Below are positions 36,203-44,989 of a DNA stretch of 64,000 nucleotides, piece by piece. The notes below the pieces were generated by a model that worked only from the letters and a program-made list of their open reading frames with translations, was not told the DNA's origin and ran no database searches. How positions within the stretch are numbered: the stretch's first letter is position 1; each line of letters starts with the position of its first letter. The translations under genes and the position numbers were made by a program. The DNA is taken from positions 930,001-994,000 of the forward strand of contig NZ_CP016450.1 in NCBI RefSeq assembly GCF_001713395.1. The letters run 5' to 3'. This stretch comes from Sinorhizobium sp. RAC02. Its GTDB lineage: Bacteria; Pseudomonadota; Alphaproteobacteria; Rhizobiales; Rhizobiaceae.

Positions 36203-39200
36203 TTAGCTGAAGCGGCCCGCGGCATGCGCCAGCATGGTGTAGACCTTGCCGGTATCCGAGGTGAGGTAGGTCTGTGTCATCGCCTTGTCGCGGTCGTTGC
36301 GGGCGACGTCGGCGAGCAGCTTTTCGAAGTCCGCGATGTAGCGGTCGACGGCAGTCCGGAACTCCGGCTCGCGCTCATACTTGCGCTTGATCTCGTCAAA
36401 CGTCTGCTGGCCCTTCAGCGTGTAGAGGCGGCGTGTGAAGACGTCGCGCTCACCGCGCTGGTAGCGCCGCCACAGGTCGACCGAGGCGTCGTGATCGATG
36501 GCCCGGGCGATATCGACCGAGAGCGAGTTCAGCGATTCGACGACATGGCGCGGGTTGCGGGTGTCGGCCGGGCGCGCTGCCTGGCCTTCGCCGCGCGGCT
36601 GGGCGAACTGCGCTTCCTCTCGCGAGACGGCGCCGCGCAGGAGATCGCGCATCCAGCCGCCTTCGCCGGCCGCCTTGCTGTCGCCTTCGGCGGGCAGGGG
36701 CTGCGCGCGCTGCGGCACGGTGACCGTCGCGGCCCGCTCAAGGCCGAGGCTACCGCGCAACGGCGGCGTCGCCTCTTCGCGGACGGGCTCCACACGGGCC
36801 TGCTGCACCGGCTGCTGAACAACGGTTGCCTGCACGGCCGGGCGGGAGACTTCCAGCGCCGAGGAGGACTTGCCGATGATGTCGGAAAGATCCTGCAGGG
36901 CCTTGATCTGCTCGCTGACGGCGCGGCGCATCTGGGCGGCGTTTTCCTTGGCTTCTTCCGGCAGATCGAACGCACCGCGCTTCAGTTCGCCACGGGTCTG
37001 GTCGAGTTCCTTGCGGATCTCGGTGGCGGCACGGCGGATTTCCTCGGTCGCACCGGAGAATTTGCCGACAGCTTCCTCGACCGCTTCGCGCATTGCATCG
37101 CGCATGACGGCCGTGGCGGTTTCGGACTTCTTGCCGGATTCGGTGAGCAGGCGGTCGACGTCGGAGAGCGAGGCGCCGACGCTGCCGCGCAGGCGGTTCG
37201 CCACTTCCTTCGTCCGTTCCTCGGCGCGCACGAAGGCGCCCTCGACGGACTGGCCCGCTTCCTCACCCGCCTTGACCAGCGAATCGCGCAGTGTGTTCGC
37301 GGCGGCTTCGGCGCGCTTCTCGGTGTCGCCGAGGATGCGGCCGACTTCAGCGAACGAGTTCTGGATACCGCCGCGCAGGTTGCCGGCGATCAGGTTCGAG
37401 CGCTCTTCGGCGCGGCTGAAGGCGCCTTCGACCATGCCTTCGAGCGACTGCATCGTCTTCTCGATCTCTTCCGAACGCTGCACCAGACCAATGGACAGCG
37501 AGCGCAGCGCATCCTGACGCTCTTCCAGCGTCGAGACGAGGTTCGACTGGGCGGCGGCGAGCAGGTCGGAGGCCTGGGCCAGGATCTTGGAGTGATCCTC
37601 GAAGCGCCCGACGATACCGCCGATCTGCGAGAGCGTGCCGGCCGAAATATCGGAGAGGCGATCGACCTTTCCTTCCAGCAGGCGCGAGGTGGTGGAGACC
37701 ATGTCGGAGGCGCGCTCGGCGGAGGTATTGAAGCGCTCGGCCGTGCTCGTCAGGCGACCGTCGATGGCACCGAGCGTCTGGCTGGCGGCATCGACCAGGC
37801 CGGAGATCGCGCCGTTGCTTTCCGACAGGCGGGAAATCAGGCTTTCGACATTTGCCTGAAGGCCGTCTTCGATCGCGCGCATCGTGCCGGCAGCTTCTTC
37901 CGTCCGTGCCGAGATTGCAGCGAGCGTATCGGAGGTGCGGGCCGAGATTGCGTTGATGAGCGCGGCATTCTCGTTGCGCAGGCGATCGGCGCTTTCGCGC
38001 GCGACGCCGCTGATGCGCTCCGCGGCTTCGCGTCCGGCAGCAGCGTAGTCGTCGATGACCGGGCGGGCCTCCTCGTTGATCAGGCGCGACAGTTCTTCCG
38101 TGCGGCTGGCCAGCATCGAGTTGAGTTCGCGGGTGCGATCGTCGAGCGTCGAGCGGATGGAGGCGCCACGCGCTTCCAGCGCCTTTTCGACGTCACCCAG
38201 GCCCGCTCGCAGCGACTGTGCCTGGTTGGCGAGACGGCCCTCTGTTTCTTCGAAGCGGGCGACGGCAGAGGTGGTGGTTTCCTCGACGGCGCGGGTAAAT
38301 GCTTCATTGCGGGCGGACAGGTTGTCGGCGAATTCCTCGCCGGTGCGGGCGATGTTTTCCGCGACGCGCTGGGCTTCCACGCCCATGTCCTGCGCAGCAC
38401 GGGAGACGGCACCGCGCAGCGACGTGCTGAGGTGTGCGAATTCCTCACCGGTTTTGGCGAGCGACTGGGCCGAACGGATCGCTTCGGCATCCATGTCCTG
38501 GGCGGCTTGCGAAACGGCGTCGCGTAGCGTCTGGGCGAGCCCGGCTGCCTTGCCGTCGATGGTGCGGTTGACGCTGTCGAGACCGATGGTGAGCGCCCGG
38601 TCCATCGTGCCGAGGCGTTCCTCGATGCGGCCGGTCTTCTCGTCGATGGTCGCGGCGATACGATCGGCGGCTTCGCCGGAAATACGTTCGATATCGCCGG
38701 TCCGGCTGACAAGCGTTCCGTCGATGCGGTCTGTCGCTTCCCCGGTGACGCGGGCAATCTGCCCGGCGCCCTCTGCAAGGGTGCCGCCGATGCGGTCTGC
38801 GGCTTCGCCGGTAACACGGGTGATCTGACCGGTGCGCTCCGCAAGGGTATTCCCAATGCGCTCCACGGCTTCACCGGAGATGCGGGCGATCTGGCTGGCG
38901 CGCTCCCCGAGGGTGACATCGATGCGTTCTGCGGCTTCACCGGAGACGCGCGTGATGTGGGCCGCGTGCTCTGTGAGGGTGCCGTCGATGCGTTCTGCGG
39001 CTTCGCCGGAGATGCGGGCGAACTGGCCCGCATGCTCGGTGAGGGTGCCGCCGATGCGCTCCGCGGCCTCGCCGGAGATGCGGGTGATCTGGCCCGCGTG
39101 CTCTGTGAGGGTGCCGTCGATACGTTCCGCTGCTTCGCCGGTGACGCGGGCGATCTGGCCTGCACGCTTTGCAAGCGTGCCGTCGATGCGCTCGGCAGCT

Positions 39201-42200
39201 TCGCTGGCAATGCGTTCGATCTGGGTGGCGCGTTCGGCGAGTGTGCCATCGATGCGCTGGGCGGCCTCGCCCGTCACGCGTTCGATATCATCGAGGCGGC
39301 CGGAAAGGGCGCCTTCGATACGATCTGCGGCGCTGGTGCTGACGCGCTCGATATCGGTGATGCGCCCCGAAAGCGCGCCTTCGATACGCTCGGCCGCATC
39401 GGCGCTGACGCGTTCGATGTCGCCGACACGACCGGACAGTGCGGCGGCGATACGGGCCGTCGTCTCGTCACCGATACGGTCGACTTCGGCGATCGGGCGG
39501 GAGAGGGCGTCGGAGACGCGCAGCGACACGTCGCTGCCCACGCGATCGAGGTCGGCAAGCCGTTCCGACAGGGTGTCGGAGATACGGGCGGCGGCGGTGT
39601 CGACGATGCCCGACACGTTCTCGACGCTGTGTTCGATGCGGGCTTCCAGCTTGCCGAGATTTTCCTCGAGCTTGCTGCCGGTCGTGTCGAAGCGGGTCGC
39701 GACGCTGTCGACCGTCTGTTCCATGCGTGCGCCGAAGGCGTTGGCGGCTTCAGCGATCTTGGACGAAGTCTCGCCGAGACGTTCGGCAACGGCACCCGCA
39801 CTTTCCCGCACACGGTAGTCGAGCAGGGCGGCGCTGCCGTCGATTGTGCGGCGCAACGTTTCCTCATGCTGTTCCAGCGTCATTTCCAGCATGCCGGCGC
39901 TGGTGGCGATCGAGGTGCCGATGTTGGTCGCCTGATCGTTGAGCGTTTCGGTAAGTTGGTTGCGGCCGTCGGTGATCGCCAGGTTGATGGCGTTGATGCG
40001 GTCGTCGAGCGTGGCGCGGATCTGCTCATGGGTAGAGACGAGCGAGCCGGCAAGCTCCGAGGCGCGGCCGGACAGGGCTTCGGCGATCTCGGCGGCACGG
40101 CCGGAGAAGGCATCGGCGAATTCCGTGGCCTGTCCGTGCAGGACGCCACCAAGCTGCTGGCTGCCTTCGGTGAGCACGTTTTCGACGCGGTTCGCGGCGG
40201 TGTCGATGGCCGAGAGCATGGAGCCGGCGCTGTTGGAGAGTACCGAGGCGAGGTTTGCCGTGCGGCCGGTGATGACCTCGTCGATCTGGCGGGCGGCACC
40301 CGTCAGCGCGGTCTCGACGCGGTTCGCGGCCGAACCGACCGAGTGCTCCAGCTGGCTGCCGGTCTCGTTCAGCATGGACGACAGGGCGGCGGTGCGCTCG
40401 GACAGCGCACTGTCGATGCGGTTGTGGCTGGCGGCAATCGTCGAGGTGATCTCGTCGGCCCGCGCGCCGAGTGTCTCTTCCATGCGGGCCTGCGCGGCCT
40501 GGATATCGTCGGCGATCGTCGCACCGCGGGAATCGAGCACCTGCGTCAGGCGACGCTCGCTGCCGGCGATGCTTTCGACCAATGCCTGGCTGCGGGCGCC
40601 GAGCGCCTCTTCCATGCGAGCCTGCGCGGCTTCGATGTCGGTGGCGATGGCCGTGCCGCGGGAATCGAGTGCTTCCGTAAGGCGGCGTTCGCTGCCCGAA
40701 ACGCTCTCGGCCAGCGCATCGGCGCGCACGCCAAAACCACTTTCGATGCGGTTCTGGACGTCGGCGAGACCGCCGAGCAGCGTCGAGGATTTTTCCGAAA
40801 GAAGGGACGTCATGCGCTCGTGGGCGCTGCTCGCCGCATTGCTGATTGCATCCGCATGGCCGGTTACGGCGCTCTCGAAGAGTTCCTGGCCGGTTCCAAG
40901 GCTGGTGGCGAGCGCGAAGGACTGGTCGGTCAGCGTGTTGTCAAGGCGCTCGATGCTGGAGGTCAGAATGCCGTCGATCGAGTCGCGGCCGCTTGCGACC
41001 GTCTCGTTGATGCGGGCGAGGCTTTCCATCAGCTTGGAATCGAGCGAACCAGCGCGCTGGTCGAAGGCCTGGGTGAATTCCTCCACGCGCTGGTCGAAGG
41101 CGCCGGCGATCTGGCCGACGGTCGTCTGCATGCGCTCGTCGAAGAAGCCCGTACGCAGGTCGAGATCCATGACCGTGTCGTCGGCCGCGTTCTTGAGGCT
41201 CTGGCGGAACTGTGCGCCCTTTTCGTCGAGTGCGGCATTCATCGACTGAATGACGTGATCGAGGCCGCTGGTGACGGCGTGCTGGCCAACGGACAGGCTT
41301 TCGCTGATTTCGCGGGTACGGGCAATCAGCGTCTCATTCAGCTGCTTGGCGCGCTCGTTGAGTGCTGCGTTCAGCTTTTCCGTGTTGGTATCAAGCGAGC
41401 TTGCGCGGGTTTCGAACTGCTGAAGCAGATCGCGACCGCGCGAATCGAGGTTCTGGGTGAGCTGATCCAGGCGGGTGTCGAACTCGTTGGCGAGTGCGAG
41501 GCCAGACGAGCTGAGCGTCGACAGGAGGCTGTCCGTGCGGGCCGACAGCATGGCGCCGATCGTCTGCGTGGCGCTGTCGGATTTTTCCATCAGCATGGCC
41601 GCGCGGGTGTCGAGCATGGAGGCGAAAGCCTCGCCGGAGGTCGCAAGGCGCTGCGTGATGCTGTCGCCAGCACTCGCCAGTTCGTCCTTGAGCTGTTCGT
41701 GTGCGCCGGAAATGGAGGAACGGACACGCTCGGCGTGGCTGATGATCGCCTCGCGCTCGGAGCCGAGTTCCTGCACGAGGGTGCGCACGCGCATTTCGTT
41801 GTCGGAATAGCTGCGTTCGAGCGCGTTGACTTCGGAATGCACCAGGGTTTCGAGCTCGGTCGCGCGGGCGATCGTGCGCTCGATGCCTTCGTTCATCGCC
41901 GACACTTCGCGGCGCACGGCCTGGCCGACGGACATGATGCGGTCGGAGGCGACCGTTTCCGGCTCGGAGAGGCGCAGGGCGACCTCGGCCATGGAGCGGG
42001 CGGCGTTGCGCAGTTCATGGGCACGGGCGATCATGATCGCGAAAGCGAAGAACAGCATGATCGGCATGACGATGGCCACGACCATGCCGATGGCGCCGGG
42101 AAGCGCCACGAGATCGGCGATGGAACGGATCTGCCAGATCTGCGGTGCATAAAGCAGGTTCGCGACGCCGAGGCCGCCGATGACCCAGAGGACGGAGGCA

Positions 42201-42544
42201 AGGACCGCCATGCGGATCGGCGCGCGGCCAGAACGGACGTCGAGCGATTTCAGGATCGCGGCCGGCGTCTTGCGGGAACCGTCGTTGGCGGGTGTAAAGG
42301 CCGGCGTCTTAGGGGCCGGTTCGGGGCTCAGGTTGCGCGCTGCTTCGCCTGTTGCCGGGCGGCTTGCAGGCTTTTCCTGCGTCTTGTTCGAAATGCGGCT
42401 TGCGGATTCAGACACATGGGCCTCCGAAGCGTCCTTCTTCGAGGGCGTCTCGGGCGTAAGATCGTCAAAGTCGATTTTCAGTGCTTCTTCGAGGGCCTGG
42501 AAGGCCTTTTCGTCGATCGACTCGATAGACTTGTTCGTCGCCAT
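36203..42544 (-). CDS. gpr: growth-pole-ring protein GPR/RgsE homologue
   Basis: About 2,113 residues from ATG 42544. A polar cytoplasmic N-terminus (1-110) is followed by two transmembrane helices (about 112-132 and 146-174), then roughly 1,900 residues of almost continuous amphipathic helix with apolipoprotein-like repeats, and a conserved C-terminal block (SVDLWRRYQRGERDVFTRRLY). Size and layout match GPR of Agrobacterium tumefaciens and RgsE of Sinorhizobium meliloti, which form a ring at the growing pole and are needed for unipolar growth and rod shape. Residues about 1020-1300 are an 18-residue repeat array. A CtrA-type site lies about 280 bp upstream, in the gap shared with an Hpt gene. 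Confidence 0.88.
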   Translation of the reverse strand: MATNKSIESIDEKAFQALEEALKIDFDDLTPETPSKKDASEAHVSESASRISNKTQEKPASRPATGEAARNLSPEPAPKTPAFTPANDGSRKTPAAILKSLDVRSGRAPIRMAVLASVLWVIGGLGVANLLYAPQIWQIRSIADLVALPGAIGMVVAIVMPIMLFFAFAIMIARAHELRNAARSMAEVALRLSEPETVASDRIMSVGQAVRREVSAMNEGIERTIARATELETLVHSEVNALERSYSDNEMRVRTLVQELGSEREAIISHAERVRSSISGAHEQLKDELASAGDSITQRLATSGEAFASMLDTRAAMLMEKSDSATQTIGAMLSARTDSLLSTLSSSGLALANEFDTRLDQLTQNLDSRGRDLLQQFETRASSLDTNTEKLNAALNERAKQLNETLIARTREISESLSVGQHAVTSGLDHVIQSMNAALDEKGAQFRQSLKNAADDTVMDLDLRTGFFDERMQTTVGQIAGAFDQRVEEFTQAFDQRAGSLDSKLMESLARINETVASGRDSIDGILTSSIERLDNTLTDQSFALATSLGTGQELFESAVTGHADAISNAASSAHERMTSLLSEKSSTLLGGLADVQNRIESGFGVRADALAESVSGSERRLTEALDSRGTAIATDIEAAQARMEEALGARSQALVESIAGSERRLTQVLDSRGATIADDIQAAQARMEETLGARADEITSTIAASHNRIDSALSERTAALSSMLNETGSQLEHSVGSAANRVETALTGAARQIDEVITGRTANLASVLSNSAGSMLSAIDTAANRVENVLTEGSQQLGGVLHGQATEFADAFSGRAAEIAEALSGRASELAGSLVSTHEQIRATLDDRINAINLAITDGRNQLTETLNDQATNIGTSIATSAGMLEMTLEQHEETLRRTIDGSAALLDYRVRESAGAVAERLGETSSKIAEAANAFGARMEQTVDSVATRFDTTGSKLEENLGKLEARIEHSVENVSGIVDTAAARISDTLSERLADLDRVGSDVSLRVSDALSRPIAEVDRIGDETTARIAAALSGRVGDIERVSADAAERIEGALSGRITDIERVSTSAADRIEGALSGRLDDIERVTGEAAQRIDGTLAERATQIERIASEAAERIDGTLAKRAGQIARVTGEAAERIDGTLTEHAGQITRISGEAAERIGGTLTEHAGQFARISGEAAERIDGTLTEHAAHITRVSGEAAERIDVTLGERASQIARISGEAVERIGNTLAERTGQITRVTGEAADRIGGTLAEGAGQIARVTGEATDRIDGTLVSRTGDIERISGEAADRIAATIDEKTGRIEERLGTMDRALTIGLDSVNRTIDGKAAGLAQTLRDAVSQAAQDMDAEAIRSAQSLAKTGEEFAHLSTSLRGAVSRAAQDMGVEAQRVAENIARTGEEFADNLSARNEAFTRAVEETTTSAVARFEETEGRLANQAQSLRAGLGDVEKALEARGASIRSTLDDRTRELNSMLASRTEELSRLINEEARPVIDDYAAAGREAAERISGVARESADRLRNENAALINAISARTSDTLAAISARTEEAAGTMRAIEDGLQANVESLISRLSESNGAISGLVDAASQTLGAIDGRLTSTAERFNTSAERASDMVSTTSRLLEGKVDRLSDISAGTLSQIGGIVGRFEDHSKILAQASDLLAAAQSNLVSTLEERQDALRSLSIGLVQRSEEIEKTMQSLEGMVEGAFSRAEERSNLIAGNLRGGIQNSFAEVGRILGDTEKRAEAAANTLRDSLVKAGEEAGQSVEGAFVRAEERTKEVANRLRGSVGASLSDVDRLLTESGKKSETATAVMRDAMREAVEEAVGKFSGATEEIRRAATEIRKELDQTRGELKRGAFDLPEEAKENAAQMRRAVSEQIKALQDLSDIIGKSSSALEVSRPAVQATVVQQPVQQARVEPVREEATPPLRGSLGLERAATVTVPQRAQPLPAEGDSKAAGEGGWMRDLLRGAVSREEAQFAQPRGEGQAARPADTRNPRHVVESLNSLSVDIARAIDHDASVDLWRRYQRGERDVFTRRLYTLKGQQTFDEIKRKYEREPEFRTAVDRYIADFEKLLADVARNDRDKAMTQTYLTSDTGKVYTMLAHAAGRFS
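38640..39480 (-). repeat. 54-bp in-frame repeat array inside gpr
   Basis: More than a dozen tandem units of about 54 bp encode an 18-residue helix of the form AAERI(D/G)GTL(A/T)E(H/R)AGQI(A/T)R(I/V)(S/T)GE. Central units around 38880-39180 are nearly identical at DNA level, while flanking units have drifted (ALSGRITDIERVSTSAADRIEG). The pattern suggests recent expansion by slippage or unequal exchange within a coiled-coil rod. Confidence 0.85.
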
Positions 42545-43071
42545 GCGGATACGCCTCGTTACCATGTCCAGGATCGGGCTTCGTGCGCGCTGCCGCTGCT
42601 CAGGCGCATTCGAACCGTCCGGTTGGTGGCCGGTCTTGCTGCATACCCTCATGGCAAGCAGCGTCCAGGCCCCCGTTCATTTCAAATTCGCTCGATAACC
42701 CCGAAGGACGAAATGGTGTACTCCGCCCACGGTTTATCCACCGGGAATATCCGGTCGTATCGTAGTGACACATTAGCCTGTATCACACAATTCATTGCCA
42801 TCTCCCTTAGCCCGAAACTTAACAGGAAGTTAATTTCCAGCGAATCTGTATCGCAATGGAAAACTTGGGAAAATGGCGAATTTTCAGCCGTTAACCATAG
42901 TTTGCGATTCATGCCCACTTTGCGCCGTCTTTTAATCGGATAGGCGCGCCGGCGGCGCAGAATAGCTGTCCCATGTTCTTGCGGATACGCGGCGAAAACG
43001 CCGGACCGCATCGGCATCTGCGTGCATCACAATGAAACAAGCGTACGTAGCGTAGATAAGGATATTGGCAA
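42545..43071. other. 527-bp divergent intergenic region, gpr / hpt
   Basis: No gene seen. The middle (about 42700-42900) is AT-rich for this window and holds a full CtrA-type site (42819-42833) and a TTAACCAT half-site (42891-42898). Promoters for gpr (left) and hpt (right) must lie here; I could not assign -35/-10 boxes reliably. Confidence 0.7.
42819..42833. promoter_or_regulatory. CtrA-type binding site TTAA-N7-TTAA
   Basis: TTAACAGGAAGTTAA is an exact match to the TTAA-N7-TTAA consensus of the cell-cycle regulator CtrA. A TTAACCAT half-site lies 58 bp to the right (42891-42898). The sites are 275 bp from the gpr start and 239 bp from the hpt start. Occurrence by chance in a single intergenic region is possible but unlikely in such GC-rich DNA. 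Confidence 0.65.
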
Positions 43072-43440
43072 ATGGCAGCGCTCAACATCGCATTCGAGGC
43101 GCCCGATAATGCAGGCGGCATGTGTCCCTCAAATGGACGGCCGATCGATCTGATACACCTTGCCCGCCAGACCATGGGTGACAAGGTGCTGGAACTGGAA
43201 GTGCTGCAGATGTTCGCGCGCCAGGCCCGTGAGAGCATGAAGGAAATCGCCGGCTCCGAAGGCGCTGCCCGTGCAGCCGTCGCACACCGCCTGAAGGGCT
43301 CTGCCCAGTCGGTCGGCGCCACGGCCGTCAGCAAGGCAGCCGAGGCGCTGGAGGAAAATCCCGCCAATGCCATCGCCCTTGCAAGCGTGACCGCAGCCGT
43401 CGTCGAGGCGGAAAACTTCATCCTCAAGCTCTGCCGCTGA
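43072..43440 (+). CDS. stand-alone histidine phosphotransfer (Hpt) protein
   Basis: 122 residues. The Hpt signature [13 protein letters not shown] places the phospho-accepting His at residue 72, with the flanking helices [18 protein letters not shown] and [12 protein letters not shown]. No kinase, receiver or output domain is attached, so it must shuttle phosphate between separate proteins in the cytoplasm. Partners are unknown; no kinase or receiver gene is adjacent. ATG 43072 has AAGGAT upstream. The gene faces gpr across a CtrA-type site. Confidence 0.88.
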   Translation: MAALNIAFEAPDNAGGMCPSNGRPIDLIHLARQTMGDKVLELEVLQMFARQARESMKEIAGSEGAARAAVAHRLKGSAQSVGATAVSKAAEALEENPANAIALASVTAAVVEAENFILKLCR

Positions 43441-43646
43441 TCGTCGCAGGCCGGTCGCCGATCGACTGGCGCGGCGGGGAAAGCCGATGCCGCGTCCGGA
43501 CCAGTGAAGGCCGGGCCGGCCGGGCGATGTTGACTGAGGAGGGGTTTTGTTGGAAACGTCCGCCAGAAAGCTGGCGGTGCGGCACCGTCCCTCCGCCGGT
43601 CAGCCATTCGCCCACTCCGGGCAGCCTTGAGGATCCGGAACCCATC

Positions 43647-43967
43647 ATGAGCAAACTCACCATCGTCGCCTTCGATGGCACGCGCCACGAACTCGATGTC
43701 GCCAAAGGCTCCACGGTCATGGAAAATGCCGTGCGCAACTCCGTGCCCGGCATTGAAGCCGAATGCGGCGGCGCCTGCGCCTGCGCGACCTGCCACGTCT
43801 ATGTGGACGATGCCTGGAGCGCGATCGTCGGCCCGCCGGAAGCGATGGAAGAGGACATGCTGGACTTCGCCTATGATGTCCGCCCGACCTCGCGGCTTTC
43901 CTGTCAGATCAAGATGTCGGATGCGTTCGACGGGCTCGTGGTTCACGTGCCGGAACGCCAGGCCTGA
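43647..43967 (+). CDS. 2Fe-2S ferredoxin (adrenodoxin type)
   Basis: 106 residues from ATG 43647. Cluster ligands are in [14 protein letters not shown] (C-x5-C-x2-C) with the fourth Cys in [10 protein letters not shown], and the [12 protein letters not shown] helix is typical of vertebrate-type/FdxB ferredoxins that serve P450s, Fe-S assembly or oxygenases. The frame is open to 43527, but those residues are not protein-like. A truncated FNR-like flavoprotein gene follows 24 bp later, so the two are probably co-transcribed and may be electron-transfer partners. Confidence 0.93.
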   Translation: MSKLTIVAFDGTRHELDVAKGSTVMENAVRNSVPGIEAECGGACACATCHVYVDDAWSAIVGPPEAMEEDMLDFAYDVRPTSRLSCQIKMSDAFDGLVVHVPERQA

Positions 43968-43991
43968 CATCATCCTTTTTCGGAGCGTTGA

Positions 43992-44675
43992 ATGGAGCCC
44001 GCCACTGACACCGATGTGGTTCTGGTCGGCGCGGGACCGGTTGCGCTTTTTTCCGTCTTTCAGCTCGGACTGTACGGGCTGACATGCGCGCTGGTCGACA
44101 GCCTCGACCGCGCCGGCGGCCAATGCGCCGTGCTTTATCCCGACAAGCCGATCTATGACGTCCCGGGCTTCCTGAAGATCGACGGGCTCGAGCTGACCAA
44201 TCGTCTGCTTGAGCAGATCGCGCCTTTTTCGCCCCGGTTTCGTTTTGCATCGACCGTTACCGGTTTCGCGCAGCAGCCGGATGGGCGCTTTCAGGTGGCT
44301 TTGAAAGACGGCGCGTCGCTTGGCGCGAGTGTCGTGGTCGTCGCCACCGGGCTCGGCACGTTTGTGCCCGGCGCGGGCGAGCCCTCGCTTGAGGCTGGCC
44401 CGGCCCCGGCCTGGCCGCTGGAGCGTTCGGGCGATGCCTTCGTCGTGGATCCGGAACGTTTCGAGACATCGCAGCCGGGGGTCTTTGCCATCGGTGATGC
44501 CAGCCAGTATCCGGGGAAACTGCGACTTATCCTTTCCGGCTTCCACGAGGCGGCGCTGATGACGCAGGCGGTCCGGCGCATCTGCTTTCCGGGCGGGCGC
44601 ACGACGCTGGAATACACGACCTCGTCTTCACGCCTGAAGAAGAGAATCGAAGGCGTGGGCTCCAACAAAGAATAG
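43992..44675 (+). CDS. FNR/thioredoxin-reductase-like flavoprotein lacking the NADPH domain
   Basis: 227 residues, against about 340 for ferredoxin-NADP reductases of the thioredoxin-reductase type. The FAD half is intact: VGAGPVAL (11-18), AGGQCAVLYPDKPIYDVPGF (41-60) and VVVATG (115-120). From there it passes directly to the C-terminal FAD segment FETSQPGVFAIGDASQYPGK (157-176). The NADPH-binding insert with its second GxGxxA site, normally about 110 residues, is absent and the frame is unbroken. GGAG precedes ATG 43992. It may bind FAD but cannot use NADPH in the usual way; the adjacent ferredoxin is the obvious partner. Confidence 0.85.
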   Translation: MEPATDTDVVLVGAGPVALFSVFQLGLYGLTCALVDSLDRAGGQCAVLYPDKPIYDVPGFLKIDGLELTNRLLEQIAPFSPRFRFASTVTGFAQQPDGRFQVALKDGASLGASVVVVATGLGTFVPGAGEPSLEAGPAPAWPLERSGDAFVVDPERFETSQPGVFAIGDASQYPGKLRLILSGFHEAALMTQAVRRICFPGGRTTLEYTTSSSRLKKRIEGVGSNKE

Positions 44676-44682
44676 AAGGGGC

Positions 44683-44800
44683 AAAAAAAGAGCCTCGCCG
44701 GTCGATCAAGACGAGCGAGGCCAGTAGGGCGCATCGCAACAGGAGAGGGAGGAGACACCTGCTGCTTCAATGGGACGCGCCAGGAGAACCTGTTACAAAC
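44683..44800 (-). ncRNA. candidate small RNA with anti-Shine-Dalgarno loop
   Basis: On the minus strand a hairpin (44736-44765; 8-bp stem GCAGCAGG/CCTGTTGC) presents CTCCTCCCTCT in its loop, complementary to ribosome binding sites. It is followed by a terminator: GCCTCGC (44692-44698) pairs with GCGAGGC (44715-44721) and seven T complete it (44683-44689). A shorter CAGG/CCTG hairpin lies 5' of it. Anti-SD loops plus terminator are the hallmarks of alphaproteobacterial sRNAs such as the alpha-r14 (NfeR/suhB) family. The 5' end is not determined. It could instead be the 3' end of the DUF922 transcript, 270 bp away. Confidence 0.55.
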
Positions 44801-44989
44801 TGTTTCATGCTACTGCGGGAAGGAAAAACCCTCTTCCCGTTCAATGTTGACATGAAGATACGGTGATTTGCGGAATTGCGCTATCGCTAAAACTAACCAG
44901 TTATTTTATGGATCGGTAACAGGCCGGGCCTTGCCCCGGTCCGAAATCACTCACGCTCATCCAGAAATACATGAACGGCTGCTTGGCCG

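Noticed and set aside
38957..42943. 1,328-codon plus-strand open frame opposite gpr
   Set aside because: It is the antisense shadow of the repetitive high-GC gpr gene; Gly/Ala/Val/Asp-rich with no family motif, whereas the minus-strand protein has a clear homologue and terminator.
44816..44841. GGGAAG/CTTCCC hairpin near the candidate sRNA
   Set aside because: No T-run in either direction and unclear relation to the sRNA; not called as a terminator.
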